A stretch of 64,000 nucleotides of DNA from Pararhodobacter aggregans (GTDB lineage Bacteria > Pseudomonadota > Alphaproteobacteria > Rhodobacterales > Rhodobacteraceae), in assembly GCF_003075525.1 (NCBI RefSeq), contig NZ_QDDR01000001.1, positions 1 through 64,000 of the forward strand, in the 5' to 3' direction. Below are positions 53,217 through 62,625 of this stretch, in pieces. Numbering within the stretch: the first letter of the stretch is position 1; every line of letters begins with the position of its first letter. The translations under genes and the position numbers were made by a program. A model generated the notes under the pieces. It did not search any database and was not told where the DNA came from. It saw nothing but the letters and a program-made list of their open reading frames with translations.

Positions 53217-53797
53217 TCCGCTGGTGGCGCAATCTGGACGGTGCGCGGCGCACGCTGACCGGGCTGGTCGGGGTGATCCTGGTCATGGGCGCGCTCGCCT
53301 GGGCGGCGATCCCGCTCTATGACCTGTTCTGCCGGGTCACGGGCTTCGGCGGCACCACCCGGGTGGCGGAAACCGAATCCGACCTGATCCTCGACCAGAC
53401 GATCCAGATCCGCTTCGACGCCAATACCGAGCGTGGCTTCCCCTGGGAATTCCGGCCGCTGGAACGCACCATGCCGCTCAGGATCGGCGAGACGGGGATC
53501 GCCTTCTACGAGGCCTATAACCCGACCGACCATCCGATCGCCGGCACCGCCAGCTACAACGTGACGCCCTATTCGACGGGCAGCTATTTCATCAAGATCG
53601 CCTGTTTCTGCTTCACCATGCAGGTGCTGCAGCCGGGCGAGCGGGTGCAGATGCCGGTCACCTTCTACGTCGATCCGGAGATCGTCAGCGACCCCGATGT
53701 CATTGCGGGCGGGCTGAACACGATCACGCTGAGCTACACCTTCCACCCGACCGAGATCCCCGCCGGAACCCCGGCGGCCGAGGTCGGAACCAACTGA
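53213..53797 (+). CDS. ctaG: Cytochrome c oxidase assembly protein CtaG (Cox11)
   Basis: A copper chaperone delivering Cu to CuB of subunit I. 194 residues, with one N-terminal membrane anchor ([20 protein letters not shown]), [14 protein letters not shown], and the copper-binding [15 protein letters not shown] (CFCF). It is coupled to coxF by ATGA and followed 83 bp later by coxC. Confidence 0.95.
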   Translation: MIRWWRNLDGARRTLTGLVGVILVMGALAWAAIPLYDLFCRVTGFGGTTRVAETESDLILDQTIQIRFDANTERGFPWEFRPLERTMPLRIGETGIAFYEAYNPTDHPIAGTASYNVTPYSTGSYFIKIACFCFTMQVLQPGERVQMPVTFYVDPEIVSDPDVIAGGLNTITLSYTFHPTEIPAGTPAAEVGTN

Positions 53798-53879
53798 ACC
53801 ATCAGGCGCCTGGGGCTGACGGGCGCAAAGACAGGGACCGCGCAAGCGGCGAGAAACGGGAAAGACTGAGGGAATCCAC

Positions 53880-54683
53880 ATGGCCCACGCAAAGAACCAC
53901 GATTACCACATCCTGCCGCCGTCGATCTGGCCCTTTGTCGCCGCGGTCTCGGCCTTTGTCATGCTGCTGGGCGGAATCCTCTGGATGCATGACATGGGCC
54001 CCTGGATCTTCGCCATCGGCCTGGTCGGTGTGCTTTATGTGATGTACGCCTGGTGGGCGGACGTCATCAAGGAAAGCATGGCGGGCGACCATACCCCGGT
54101 CGTGGCCATCGGCCTGCGCTATGGCTTCATCCTGTTCATCATCTCCGAGGTGATGTTCTTCGCCGCCTGGTTCTGGACCTTCTTCAAGCACCGCATGTAC
54201 CCGATGGGGCCGCAATCGCCGGCCGTCGACGGTCCCTGGCCGCCCGTCGGCATCGAGACCTTCGACCCCTGGCACCTGCCGCTGATGAACACGCTGATCC
54301 TGCTGCTCTCGGGCTGCGCCGCGACCTGGGCCCACCACGCGCTGGTGCACGAGAACAACCGCAAGGACGTGGCCAACGGCCTGATTATCGCCGTCGTGCT
54401 GGGGATCATCTTCACCGGCATGCAGGCCTATGAATACAGCCACGCGGCCTTCGGCTTCGCCGGCAACATCTATGGCGCCTCGTTCTTCATGGCGACCGGC
54501 TTCCACGGGTTCCACGTCATCATCGGCACGATCTTCCTGTTCATCTGCTACCTGCGGGTGCGGGCCGGTCACTTCACGGCCGAGCGTCACATCGGTTTTG
54601 AGGCCGCCGCCTGGTACTGGCACTTCGTCGATGTGGTCTGGCTGTTCCTCTTCGCCGCGATCTACATCTGGGGCCAGGGCTGA
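53880..54683 (+). CDS. coxC: Cytochrome c oxidase subunit III
   Basis: Core subunit III, stabilising proton uptake in the aa3 oxidase. 267 residues with seven hydrophobic helices, starting [19 protein letters not shown], with [30 protein letters not shown] and [17 protein letters not shown], and ending [20 protein letters not shown] hairpin 27 bp after its stop may limit read-through into surf1. Confidence 0.95.
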   Translation: MAHAKNHDYHILPPSIWPFVAAVSAFVMLLGGILWMHDMGPWIFAIGLVGVLYVMYAWWADVIKESMAGDHTPVVAIGLRYGFILFIISEVMFFAAWFWTFFKHRMYPMGPQSPAVDGPWPPVGIETFDPWHLPLMNTLILLLSGCAATWAHHALVHENNRKDVANGLIIAVVLGIIFTGMQAYEYSHAAFGFAGNIYGASFFMATGFHGFHVIIGTIFLFICYLRVRAGHFTAERHIGFEAAAWYWHFVDVVWLFLFAAIYIWGQG

Positions 54684-54709
54684 GGCCCATCCCCTTGCTG
54701 AACCGGGAT

Positions 54710-54730
54710 CGGGGGGCTATGTGCCCCCCG
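54710..54730 (+). terminator. Hairpin between coxC and surf1
   Basis: CGGGGGGC-TATGT-GCCCCCCG, an 8-bp stem followed by TCTCTATTC. The weak U-tract suggests partial termination or mRNA 3'-end protection rather than full separation of surf1 from the cox genes. Confidence 0.55.
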
Positions 54731-54783
54731 TCTCTATTCGGCGCCTCTCTCTTCGGGGCATCCCTCATCAGGCGGAGCGAAAC

Positions 54784-55464
54784 GTGAAGGCGCGGTTTAT
54801 CGGGGCGGGGCTGTTCGGAATCGTCGGTGTGGCGATCCTGCTGTCCCTCGGGTTCTGGCAGCTGAAGCGGCTGGAATGGAAGCTGGACCTGATCGCCCAG
54901 GTCGAGGCGCGGATCCATAACGAACCCGTGGCCGTACCGCCCGACGCCAATTCGGCGCGGGACCGCTACCTGCCGGTGACCGTGAACGGGCGCTACACCG
55001 GCGAGGCGGTGGACGTGCTGTCCAGCGACCGCGAGGCGGGGCCGGGGATGCGGGTCATCGCCGTGCTGGAAACGCCCGAGGGCCGCCGCCTGCTGGTCGA
55101 CCGGGGTTTCATCCCCGAGGCCCGCCGCGCCGCGCTGCCGATGCTGGCCGAGGGCGTGACGGTCACCGGCAACCTCGACTGGCCAACCGACAGCGACAGC
55201 TATACCCCCGCGCCCGATCTGGGCCGCAACCTGTATTTCGCCCGCGATCCCCGGCCCATCGCCGAGGCGCTCGACGCCGAGCCGCTGCTGATCGTCGCCC
55301 GCAGCGACAGCGCCGCGGCCTCGCCGTTGATGACCCTGCCGATCAGCGGCGCGGCCTTCCGCAACGACCATCTGGAATACGCGATCACCTGGTTCCTGCT
55401 GGCGGGCGTCTGGGCGATGATGACAATCGCGCTGCTGTGGCGTATCAGGCGGACGAGCCTCTAA
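54784..55464 (+). CDS. surf1: SURF1-family oxidase assembly protein
   Basis: An inner-membrane assembly factor of heme-copper oxidases. 226 residues with the two-helix architecture of SURF1: an N-terminal helix IGAGLFGIVGVAILLSLGFWQLKRLEWK and a C-terminal helix WFLLAGVWAMMTIALLWRI, with a periplasmic domain between. It starts at GTG with GGAG upstream; no ATG is suitably placed. Immediately after the cox cluster. Confidence 0.9.
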   Translation: MKARFIGAGLFGIVGVAILLSLGFWQLKRLEWKLDLIAQVEARIHNEPVAVPPDANSARDRYLPVTVNGRYTGEAVDVLSSDREAGPGMRVIAVLETPEGRRLLVDRGFIPEARRAALPMLAEGVTVTGNLDWPTDSDSYTPAPDLGRNLYFARDPRPIAEALDAEPLLIVARSDSAAASPLMTLPISGAAFRNDHLEYAITWFLLAGVWAMMTIALLWRIRRTSL

Positions 55465-55474
55465 GGATTTCTCG

Positions 55475-56863
55475 ATGCAGTATATCTCGACCCGCGGATC
55501 GGCCCCGGTCCTGACCTTTGAACAGGCGATGTTGACCGGGTTGGCGCGTGACGGCGGGCTTTACGTGCCCGAGTCGGTGCCGGTGATGACCGAGGCCGAG
55601 ATCGCCGCTTTGGCCGGTCTGCCCTATGAGGAGATCGCCTTCCGCGTCATGCGTCCTTTCATCGGCGAGACCTTCACCGATGCCGAATTCAAGGCGCTGA
55701 TCGCCAAGGCCTATGCCGGTTTCGGCCATGCCGCCCGGGCGCCCCTGAAGCAGCTGGGCCCCAACCATTTCCTGCTGGAGCTGTTCCACGGCCCGACGCT
55801 GGCCTTCAAGGATTTCGCCATGCAGCTGATCGGTCAGCTGTTCCAGGCGGCGCTGGGTCGGTCCGGGCAACGGGTGACCATCGTCGGCGCGACCTCGGGC
55901 GATACCGGCTCGGCGGCGATCGAGGCGTTCCGGGGCCTGTCGAACGTCGATGTGTTCATCCTCTACCCGCATGGCCGGGTGTCCGAGGTGCAGCGCCGGC
56001 AGATGACGACGCCTGCCGACGCCAATGTCCATGCGCTGGCTGTCGATGGCGATTTCGACACCTGCCAGGGCCTGCTCAAGGACATGTTCAACGATTTCGC
56101 CTTCCGCGACCGGGTCGGTCTGGCGGGGGTGAACAGCATCAACTGGGCCCGCGTTCTGGCGCAGGTCGTCTATTACTTCAGCGCCGCCGTGTCCTTGGGC
56201 GCGCCGCACCGGGCCGTCGATTTCACCGTGCCCACGGGCAATTTCGGCGACATCTTCGCCGGCTACATCGCCCGCCAGATGGGTCTGCCCATCGGCAAGC
56301 TGGTGATCGCGACGAACCAGAACGACATTCTTCATCGCTGCCTGACGACCGGCGTTTACCAGACTGAAAGCGTTCTGCCCTCCCTATCGCCCAGTATGGA
56401 TATCCAGGTCAGCTCCAATTTCGAACGGGTCCTCTTCGACGCCTATGGCCGCGACGGCGCCGCCGTGGCGCAGCTGATGAACGAACTGAAAGGCGACGGG
56501 GCCTTTACCGTGAGCCAGGGCCCGCTGGAGATGCTGCGCGACACCTTCGCCTCGGGCCGCGTGTCCGAGGAGGAGACGAGCGCCACCATCGCCCGCACGC
56601 TGAAAGCCTCGGCCGAGCTGCTCTGCCCGCATTCGGCGGTCGGCGTGGCGGTGGCCGAGCAGAACCTCGGCGCCAACCCGATGGTGACGCTGGCCACCGC
56701 CCACCCGGCCAAGTTCCCCGCCGCGGTCGAGGGGGCGACCGGCATCCACCCGGCCCTGCCGCCGCGCATGGCCGACCTGTTCGACCGGCCCGAAAGGGTG
56801 ACGCGGATGACGGGCGAGTTGCAGGCCATCGAGGCGCTGATCCTCGAAAGGACGGGCGCCTGA
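55475..56863 (+). CDS. thrC: Threonine synthase
   Basis: Converts O-phosphohomoserine to threonine with PLP. 462 residues starting MQYISTRGSAPVLTFEQAML, with catalytic Lys112 in FHGPTLAFKDFAMQLIGQ and phosphate loop VGATSGDTGSAAIEAF. Its C-terminal stop overlaps the M16 peptidase start by 1 bp. It follows surf1 after 10 bp, a gene order I associate with Rhodobacteraceae. Confidence 0.95.
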   Translation: MQYISTRGSAPVLTFEQAMLTGLARDGGLYVPESVPVMTEAEIAALAGLPYEEIAFRVMRPFIGETFTDAEFKALIAKAYAGFGHAARAPLKQLGPNHFLLELFHGPTLAFKDFAMQLIGQLFQAALGRSGQRVTIVGATSGDTGSAAIEAFRGLSNVDVFILYPHGRVSEVQRRQMTTPADANVHALAVDGDFDTCQGLLKDMFNDFAFRDRVGLAGVNSINWARVLAQVVYYFSAAVSLGAPHRAVDFTVPTGNFGDIFAGYIARQMGLPIGKLVIATNQNDILHRCLTTGVYQTESVLPSLSPSMDIQVSSNFERVLFDAYGRDGAAVAQLMNELKGDGAFTVSQGPLEMLRDTFASGRVSEEETSATIARTLKASAELLCPHSAVGVAVAEQNLGANPMVTLATAHPAKFPAAVEGATGIHPALPPRMADLFDRPERVTRMTGELQAIEALILERTGA

Positions 56864-58122
56864 TGCACCGGATCACCACGCTTTCCAACGGGTTCCGCAT
56901 CGTCTCCGAACCCATGCCCGGCCTCGCCTCGGCGGCGGTCGGCATCTGGGTCATGGCCGGCGCCCGGCATGAACAGGCCGAACAGAACGGCATCGCCCAT
57001 TTCCTCGAACACATGGCGTTCAAGGGGACGGCGCGCCGCACGGCCCTGCAGATCGCCGAGGAGATCGAGGATGTGGGCGGCTATATCAACGCCTATACCT
57101 CGCGCGAGATGACCGCCTATTACGCCCGCGTGCTGGAGGCCGATGTGCCCCTGGCGCTGGACGTGATCGCCGATATCGTGCTGAACCCCGCCTTCGACAA
57201 ACGCGAGATCGAGGTCGAGCGCCATGTCATCCTGCAGGAGATCGGTCAGGCGGCGGACACGCCCGATGACGTGATCTTCGACTGGCTGCAGGAGGCGAGC
57301 TATCCCGACCAGCCGCTGGGCCGTCCGATCCTCGGCCCTGCCGACCGGATTGCCAAATACAACGCCAAGGACCTCAAGCGCTTCGTGCAGGGGCATTACG
57401 GGCCCGGGCAGATGATCCTGGCGGCGGCCGGGGCGGTGCATCACGACGCGTTGGTGAAGATGGCCGAGGAATTCTTCGGCCACCTGCCCGCGCTCGCCAT
57501 GCCGGTGGCCGAACCCGCCCGTTTCCAGTGCAACGAACGGCGCGAGATCAAGGATCTGGAACAGGCGCATTTCGCCCTGGCCATCGAAGGCCCGGCGTTC
57601 CGCGACCCCGACCTCTTCACCGCGCAGATCTTCGCCGGGGCGATGGGCGGCGGCATGTCCTCGCGCCTGTTCCAGAAGCTGCGCGAGGAGCGGGGGCTGT
57701 GCTACACCACCTTCGCGCAGGCCGGGGCGCATGACGATACCGGCTCGATCACCGTCTATGCCGGGACCGGGGCCAGCGACATCAAGGATCTGGCGAACCT
57801 GACCATCGACGAATTCCGCCGCGCGACCGAGGACATGACCGAGGTCGAGATCGCGCGCTCGCGCACCCAGATGAAGGCGGGCCTGCTGATGGGGCTGGAG
57901 AGCCCCTCCAGCCGGGCCGAGCGTCTGGCACGGCTGCTGGCGATCTGGGACCGGGTGCCGGACCTGTCGGAAACGGTGGAGCGGATCGACGCCGTGAACC
58001 TCGACGCGATCAAGGCCTATGCCGAGAAACTCGCCTCGGACGCCCGGATCTCGATGGCGCTGTACGGCCCCGTGGATCGGGCGCCGACGCTGGATGCGCT
58101 GAGGGAAAGGCTGGTGGCGTGA
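56863..58122 (+). CDS. M16 family zinc metallopeptidase
   Basis: A 419-residue pitrilysin/mitochondrial-processing-peptidase-like enzyme. The inverted zinc motif is HFLEH (His46-His50), with the third ligand Glu about 75 residues later in the VERHVILQEIGQ region. A second inactive half follows, with GGGMSSRLFQKLREERGLCY, the conserved C-terminal block. It begins at a TGATG overlap with thrC and ends with the same overlap to the acetyltransferase gene. Likely periplasmic or cytosolic peptide degradation; no signal peptide seen. Confidence 0.92.
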   Translation: MHRITTLSNGFRIVSEPMPGLASAAVGIWVMAGARHEQAEQNGIAHFLEHMAFKGTARRTALQIAEEIEDVGGYINAYTSREMTAYYARVLEADVPLALDVIADIVLNPAFDKREIEVERHVILQEIGQAADTPDDVIFDWLQEASYPDQPLGRPILGPADRIAKYNAKDLKRFVQGHYGPGQMILAAAGAVHHDALVKMAEEFFGHLPALAMPVAEPARFQCNERREIKDLEQAHFALAIEGPAFRDPDLFTAQIFAGAMGGGMSSRLFQKLREERGLCYTTFAQAGAHDDTGSITVYAGTGASDIKDLANLTIDEFRRATEDMTEVEIARSRTQMKAGLLMGLESPSSRAERLARLLAIWDRVPDLSETVERIDAVNLDAIKAYAEKLASDARISMALYGPVDRAPTLDALRERLVA

Positions 58123-58718
58123 TGGCCGGGTTCCTGCTGGCATCGAAGAAAAGATTCCGGCTGGATACCGAACGTCTGCAGTTGCGCCTGCCGGAGCATA
58201 CGGATTTCCGCATGTGGGCGGCGCTGCGCGAATCCTCGGCCAGTTTTCTGGTCCCGTGGGAACCCACCTGGTCCGACGACCACCTGTCGCGCCGCGCCTT
58301 CACCGGCCGCGTGCAATGGGCGGCGCGGGTGCGCCAGCAGGGGACCGGGCTGCCGCTGTTCCTGATCCGGCGCGACGACAGCCAGCTGGTCGGGGCGATC
58401 ACGCTCGACAACATCCGCCGCGGCCCGGCGCAGGCGGGAACGGTCGGCTATTGGATCGGCCAGCCCTTCGCCCGCCATGGCTATATGCGCGAGGCGCTGC
58501 GCGCGCTGGTGCATCACGCCTTCACCGAGCTGGACCTGAGCCGGATCGAAGCCGCCTGCCTGCCGGAAAACGCCGCCTCGCGCGCGGTGCTGGAAAAGAC
58601 CGGCTTCAAATACGAGGGCGTGGCGCAGAGCTATCTGCAGATCAACGGCCGCTGGCGGAACCATGTGCTCTATGCCAACCTGCGGGGCGACCGGCGGGGG
58701 CGGACGGATGTCGGCTGA
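58122..58718 (+). CDS. rimJ: RimJ/RimL-type GNAT acetyltransferase
   Basis: 198 residues. LDTERLQLRLPEHTDFRMW is the GNAT N-terminal part, VGYWIGQPFARHGYMREALRALVHHAF carries the acetyl-CoA-binding loop (RHGYMREA), and EAACLPENAASRAVLEKTGF the C-terminal motif B. Proteins with this layout resemble RimJ, which acetylates ribosomal protein S5 N-termini; the target here is not proven. The start was set at the TGATG overlap with the peptidase rather than a GTG 3 bp earlier. Confidence 0.85.
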   Translation: MAGFLLASKKRFRLDTERLQLRLPEHTDFRMWAALRESSASFLVPWEPTWSDDHLSRRAFTGRVQWAARVRQQGTGLPLFLIRRDDSQLVGAITLDNIRRGPAQAGTVGYWIGQPFARHGYMREALRALVHHAFTELDLSRIEAACLPENAASRAVLEKTGFKYEGVAQSYLQINGRWRNHVLYANLRGDRRGRTDVG

Positions 58719-59250
58719 GCCGCGCATCCTGTTCCTCAGAGGGGTGAACGTCGGCACCAGCCGCAAGCTGCCGATGGCCGATCTGCGGGCCCTGCTGGCG
58801 GGGCTGGGGCTGACCGGCGTCACCACCCATATCCAGAGCGGCAACGCCGTGTTCCGTGACCCCCAGCGGCGGGCGGATCTGGCGGGCCGGGTCTTGGACG
58901 CGATCGGCGCCGCCTTCCCCTTCCGCCCCGAGGCGCTGGTCCTGGACCTGCCCGCGCTGGAGGGCGTGCTGGCCGCCAATCCCTATGCCACGATCGAGGA
59001 TCCCTCGCGGGTCCAGATCGGCTTTCTGGCGGCCGGAGGCGCGGCCGATACCGAAAGGCTGGCCGCGCTGGCGGCGCCGGGCGAGGGCTGGCACCTGACC
59101 GAGGCCGCGCTCTATCTGCATCTGCCGTGGGGCAGCGGCCGCTCGAAACTCGCCGCCGGGGCGGAAAAGGCGGTCAGGACACCGATGACGATGCGCAACC
59201 GGCGCGTGGCCGAGGCCGTGGCGGCGCTGGCGAGGGAGATGACATGCTGA
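58708..59250 (+). CDS. DUF1697 family protein
   Basis: 180 residues beginning with the diagnostic LFLRGVNVGTSRKLPMADLR, then VTTHIQSGNAVF and the C-terminal MTMRNRRVAEAVAALA. Function is unknown in this widespread family. It overlaps the GNAT gene by 11 bp and the next gene by 7 bp, so it is part of the same operon. Confidence 0.88.
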   Translation: MSAEPRILFLRGVNVGTSRKLPMADLRALLAGLGLTGVTTHIQSGNAVFRDPQRRADLAGRVLDAIGAAFPFRPEALVLDLPALEGVLAANPYATIEDPSRVQIGFLAAGGAADTERLAALAAPGEGWHLTEAALYLHLPWGSGRSKLAAGAEKAVRTPMTMRNRRVAEAVAALAREMTC

Positions 59251-60656
59251 ACCCCTGCGACCCCGCTTTCCTTCAGGCGCTGGAGGCGCAGCTGCCTCCG
59301 GGCGTGCTGCGCGCCCCCGAGGACCGCTATCTGACGGAACTCCGCGGCCGCTACCGCGGGCAGGCGGGCGCCGTGGCCTGCCCGGGTTCGGTCGAAGAGG
59401 TGGCGTCAATCCTGAAGGCCGCTCAGGCCGCGCGGGTGGGCGTGGTGCCCTATGCCGGCGGCACCGGGCTGGTCGCGGGGCAGGTGATGCCCGAGGGGCC
59501 GCTGCCGCTGGTCCTGTCGGTCGAGCGGCTGAACCGGATCCGCAGCGTGGAGCCCCTGGGCAATGTGCTGGTGGCCGAGGCGGGCTGCATCCTGACCGAG
59601 GTGCAGGCGGCGGCCGAGGGGGCGGAGCGGCTTTTCCCGATGTCGCTGGGCTCCGAGGGCTCGGCTCGGATCGGCGGGCTGCTGGGGACCAACGCCGGCG
59701 GCACGGGCGTCTTGCGCTACGGCACGATGCGGGAACTGGCGCTGGGGCTCGAGGTGGTGCTGGCCGACGGACGGGTGATCCACGGGCTGAAACGGCTGCG
59801 CAAGAACAACATGGGCTATGACCTCAGGCATCTGATGATCGGGTCCGAGGGCACGCTGGGCGTAATCACGGCAGCCGCCCTCAGGCTCTTCCCCCGGCCG
59901 GCCCGCACCGGCGCCGCGCTGATCGTCGTGCCCTCGCCCGAGGCGGCGCTGAGGCTCCTGGCGCTGGCCCAGGCGCGGCTGGGCGAGGGTGTCTCGGGCT
60001 TCGAGCTGATCGGCGGGCAGGGGCTGCATTTCCTGGCCGAGGCGCTGCCGCAGATCCGCCAACCCTTCGCCGAGCCGCCCGAGTGGCTGGTGCTGGTCGA
60101 TCTGGGGCTGGTGGCGGCGCTTGATCCGGCGGCGGAGCTGGAGGGCCTTTTCGAGGCGGCGGTAGAAGCTGATCTCGCGTCCGATGGCGTCATCGCCGGC
60201 AGCGAGGCGCAGCGCGCCGCCTTCTGGCACCTGCGCGAGGCGATCCCCGAGGCCAACCGCAAGATCGGCGCCGTGGCCTCGCACGATGTGTCGCTACCGC
60301 TGGCGGCGCTGCCCGCCTTCATCGCCGAAGCGGGGGCGGCACTGGCCGATCTGGGCGACCTGCGGGTCAATTGCTTCGGCCATGTCGGCGACGGCAACCT
60401 GCATTACAACATCTTCCCGGCGCCGGGGCGCAAGCGGGCGGAATACGACGGGCTGCGGGACCGGGTGACCCAGACGGTGCACGATCTGGTGCACGGCTTC
60501 GGCGGCTCGGTCAGCGCCGAGCACGGGGTGGGACGGCTGAAGACCGGGGATCTGGAGCGCTACGTCGATCCGGTGGCGGTCTCGGCGATGCGGTCGATCA
60601 AGGCGGCGCTGGACCCGGCGGGGATCCTGAACCCGGGCGCGGTGCTGAAAGGCTGA
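59244..60656 (+). CDS. FAD-linked oxidase (D-2-hydroxyacid dehydrogenase type)
   Basis: 470 residues. A PCMH-type FAD-binding domain (VVPYAGGTGLVAGQVMPEGP, about residues 67-86, and LFPMSLGSEGSARIGGLLG) is followed by a C-terminal cap with NCFGHVGDGNLHYNIFP, whose histidines bind metal in D-2-hydroxyglutarate and D-lactate dehydrogenases, and AEHGVGRLKTGDLERYVDP. It resembles the D-2-hydroxyglutarate dehydrogenase group; the exact substrate is uncertain. It ends at composite repeat copy D, which begins at its TGA. Confidence 0.87.
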   Translation: MLNPCDPAFLQALEAQLPPGVLRAPEDRYLTELRGRYRGQAGAVACPGSVEEVASILKAAQAARVGVVPYAGGTGLVAGQVMPEGPLPLVLSVERLNRIRSVEPLGNVLVAEAGCILTEVQAAAEGAERLFPMSLGSEGSARIGGLLGTNAGGTGVLRYGTMRELALGLEVVLADGRVIHGLKRLRKNNMGYDLRHLMIGSEGTLGVITAAALRLFPRPARTGAALIVVPSPEAALRLLALAQARLGEGVSGFELIGGQGLHFLAEALPQIRQPFAEPPEWLVLVDLGLVAALDPAAELEGLFEAAVEADLASDGVIAGSEAQRAAFWHLREAIPEANRKIGAVASHDVSLPLAALPAFIAEAGAALADLGDLRVNCFGHVGDGNLHYNIFPAPGRKRAEYDGLRDRVTQTVHDLVHGFGGSVSAEHGVGRLKTGDLERYVDPVAVSAMRSIKAALDPAGILNPGAVLKG

Positions 60657-60948
60657 GGGGTTTCGCCCTCGTTGCCCGCTGTCGCGTGCGCCGAGTCCCT
60701 AGAGACGAAATGGGGGCGACCAGCGGCGCGGCGTGCCGCCGCGCCGAAGAAGGGGGGCCGTCTGCCCCCCTCTGCCCTGCGGGCATTCACCCCCCGAGGA
60801 TATTTGAGGAACGAAGATGGGGCTTGATGCCCCCTTAACGCTTATCTTTGTTCTCCAAATATCCTCGGGGGTTTCCAAAGGGGGCCCGAGGGTCCCCTTT
60901 GGCGGGCGGGGGCGGGGGGCTGGCCCCCCGCTTCTTCCCGCGCAGCGC
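60657..60948. repeat. Composite palindromic 3'-end element, copy D
   Basis: 292 bp without a gene. It begins with the stop-adjacent module GGGGTTTCGCCCTCGTTG, continues GCGCGGCGTGCCGCCGCGCC, GGGGGGCCGTCTGCCCCCC and GCCCTGCGGGC, then the core, then CCAAAGGGGGCCCGAGGGTC with CCCTTTGG and GGGGGGCTGGCCCCCC. A short insert GAGTCCCTAGAGACGAAATG separates it from copy C's sequence near 60691. Confidence 0.85.
60791..60871. repeat. 81-bp inverted-repeat core, copy D
   Basis: CCCCCGAGGATATTTGAGG to CTCCAAATATCCTCGGGGG. The centre (GGGGCTTGATGCCCCCTTAA) differs from copies A-C while keeping dyad symmetry, as expected if base-pairing rather than sequence is maintained. Confidence 0.9.
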
Positions 60949-61854
60949 TCAGCCCGGGAAGGTTTCCAGCGGGATGCGCGTGCCGGCGGGCAGCGTCACG
61001 CCCCAGGGCAGCAGGAGCGCAGAGGCGGCGAGGGTTTCGGCCAGCCAGAGCGCCAGCGCCGGGCCGTTATGCGCGTGGTTGACCGGCCCGTCCGGCGCGT
61101 CGAGCACCAGTTTCGAGGGGGCCCAGACGATGGTGCGGCCCTGGCGGATGGCCCAGTCGATCTCGGTCCGGCTTTCCACCACCAGGCAGCGGCGGTCACG
61201 GGCGGCGAGCGCCCAGGCGTTCAGGCCGACGCTCAGCAGGTCGATGCGCTGCTGCACGGCGCGCACGGCGACCTCGGGGCGGGGCAGGTCGGGCAGGCCG
61301 GTGCAGAGGATGATCGGCGCGCCCCGGGCCTCCAGCCGGTCGATCCGGTCCGGGAAATCCGGCGCGGCGATGGCGGCGTTGTCCATGTAGACCACCAGCG
61401 GATGCGTGGCAGTACCCTCGACCTGCAGCGGCGTTGCGGCGCGGGTGCGGGCGATCTCGACCCCCAGCTTGAAGGGGCCGCGGTCGAGTTTCTCGATCCG
61501 GACGAAGGCGCGCATCGCCCTTGGGTGGGTGAGGATGCGTTCGGCGACGCTTTCGGCCAGCGTCTCCAGCAGGTTCAGCCGCCCGGCGGCCAGCGCGTCG
61601 GTGATCGCCTCGGTGATCGTGTCATAGGACATGATGCGGTCGACATCGTCGTCGATCGGTCCCTGGGGCGGGCGCACCTCGACCACGACATTGAACATCA
61701 GCCGTTGCGAATGGCCGCGCTCGGTCTGGAAGGCGCCGATCTCGGCCTCGGCCAGATAATCGCGCAGCGCGATCCGGTCGCGGGGATCGGCCGAGGCGGT
61801 GGCTTCGGCGCGCTCCTCGGGATGGGCGAAGGCGAGATGGATATCGGTGCTCAT
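60949..61854 (-). CDS. folB: Long FolB: dihydroneopterin aldolase with a C-terminal kinase-like domain
   Basis: 301 residues, about 2.5 times an ordinary FolB (about 120). Residues 26-132 are FolB-like: DRIALRDYLAEAEIGAFQTE, SYDTITEAI and LLETLAESVAERIL, cleaving dihydroneopterin in folate synthesis. Residues ~150-301 form a second domain: HPLVVYMDNAAIAAPDFPDR, GRTIVWAPSKLVLDAPDG and HNGPALALWLAETL recall the C-terminal half of amino-acid-kinase-fold proteins. That comparison is from memory and weak. The stop lies beside composite repeat copy D. Confidence 0.8.
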   Translation of the reverse strand: MSTDIHLAFAHPEERAEATASADPRDRIALRDYLAEAEIGAFQTERGHSQRLMFNVVVEVRPPQGPIDDDVDRIMSYDTITEAITDALAAGRLNLLETLAESVAERILTHPRAMRAFVRIEKLDRGPFKLGVEIARTRAATPLQVEGTATHPLVVYMDNAAIAAPDFPDRIDRLEARGAPIILCTGLPDLPRPEVAVRAVQQRIDLLSVGLNAWALAARDRRCLVVESRTEIDWAIRQGRTIVWAPSKLVLDAPDGPVNHAHNGPALALWLAETLAASALLLPWGVTLPAGTRIPLETFPG

Positions 61855-61977
61855 GGTGAGCCTCGCGTCAGGGATGCTGTCCGGGACTTACCCTGCACGG
61901 GGCCGCTTGCCCAGCCCGCAGGCGGCATGCCGGAGCCCGGGGGCGACGCCCGGGGTTTCCGAAAGGCGGCGGGCGGG

Positions 61978-62625
61978 TCAGTTGAGCGTCAGGCGCACCG
62001 GCTCGCGGTAGAACAGATGCGAGCCGAACTGGGCGGTGCGGTGAAAGCTCTGCGCCCAGCGGGGCCGCACGCCGGTGGTGTGGAAATGCGTGGCGCCATC
62101 GGTCAGTTCGCGCGGCGCGCCCGAGAGCATGATCTGGGCGATGGCATTGGCCAGACGGCGGGCCGAGGGTTCGACCATCTCGCGCGAGCGGCCGTTGCAG
62201 GCATAGGAGAACTGGCAGGCGTTCAGATGCTCGGCGTTCTGGTGGACCACGCCGCAGACGCTGTCGGGATAATTCGGCAGGTCGACGCGGTTCAGGATCA
62301 CCTCGGCCACGGCGAACTGGCCATAGACATCCTCGCCGCGGGCCTCGTGATAGATCGCCTCGGCCAGGCATTGCACCGGGGTGTCGTTCGACTGCGGCAT
62401 CTCCATCAGATAGCTGGCGTCGTAGCGCAGGATATCGGCGGGGTTGTCGAAGGGCGTGGTCGCCCGGCTGACCAGCGAGGAGCTGACCCCGCGCATCGCC
62501 TCGCGTTCGGCGCTGAAGGCCAGCGCGAGCGACTGCTCGAGCGGCAGGTCGGCGGCGGCGCTCTGCGCCGCAAGGGTCAGGGCAAGCGCGGTCCCGAAGG
62601 CCGCGAGCCGGTTCACGATTCCCAT
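61978..62625 (-). CDS. Exported cell-wall hydrolase (SleB/Hydrolase_2 family)
   Basis: A 215-residue protein with a signal peptide (about residues 1-25, ending QSAAAD) and a SleB-type peptidoglycan hydrolase domain: QCLAEAIYHEARGEDVYGQF (catalytic Glu in YHEARGE), VAEVILNRV, CGVVHQNAEHLNACQFSYAC and the C-terminal HFHTTGVRPRWA. Acts as lytic transglycosylase in its best-known relatives. Of two ATGs 9 bp apart the inner was chosen because the upstream one has a less suitable ribosome site. Confidence 0.85.
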   Translation of the reverse strand: MGIVNRLAAFGTALALTLAAQSAAADLPLEQSLALAFSAEREAMRGVSSSLVSRATTPFDNPADILRYDASYLMEMPQSNDTPVQCLAEAIYHEARGEDVYGQFAVAEVILNRVDLPNYPDSVCGVVHQNAEHLNACQFSYACNGRSREMVEPSARRLANAIAQIMLSGAPRELTDGATHFHTTGVRPRWAQSFHRTAQFGSHLFYREPVRLTLN

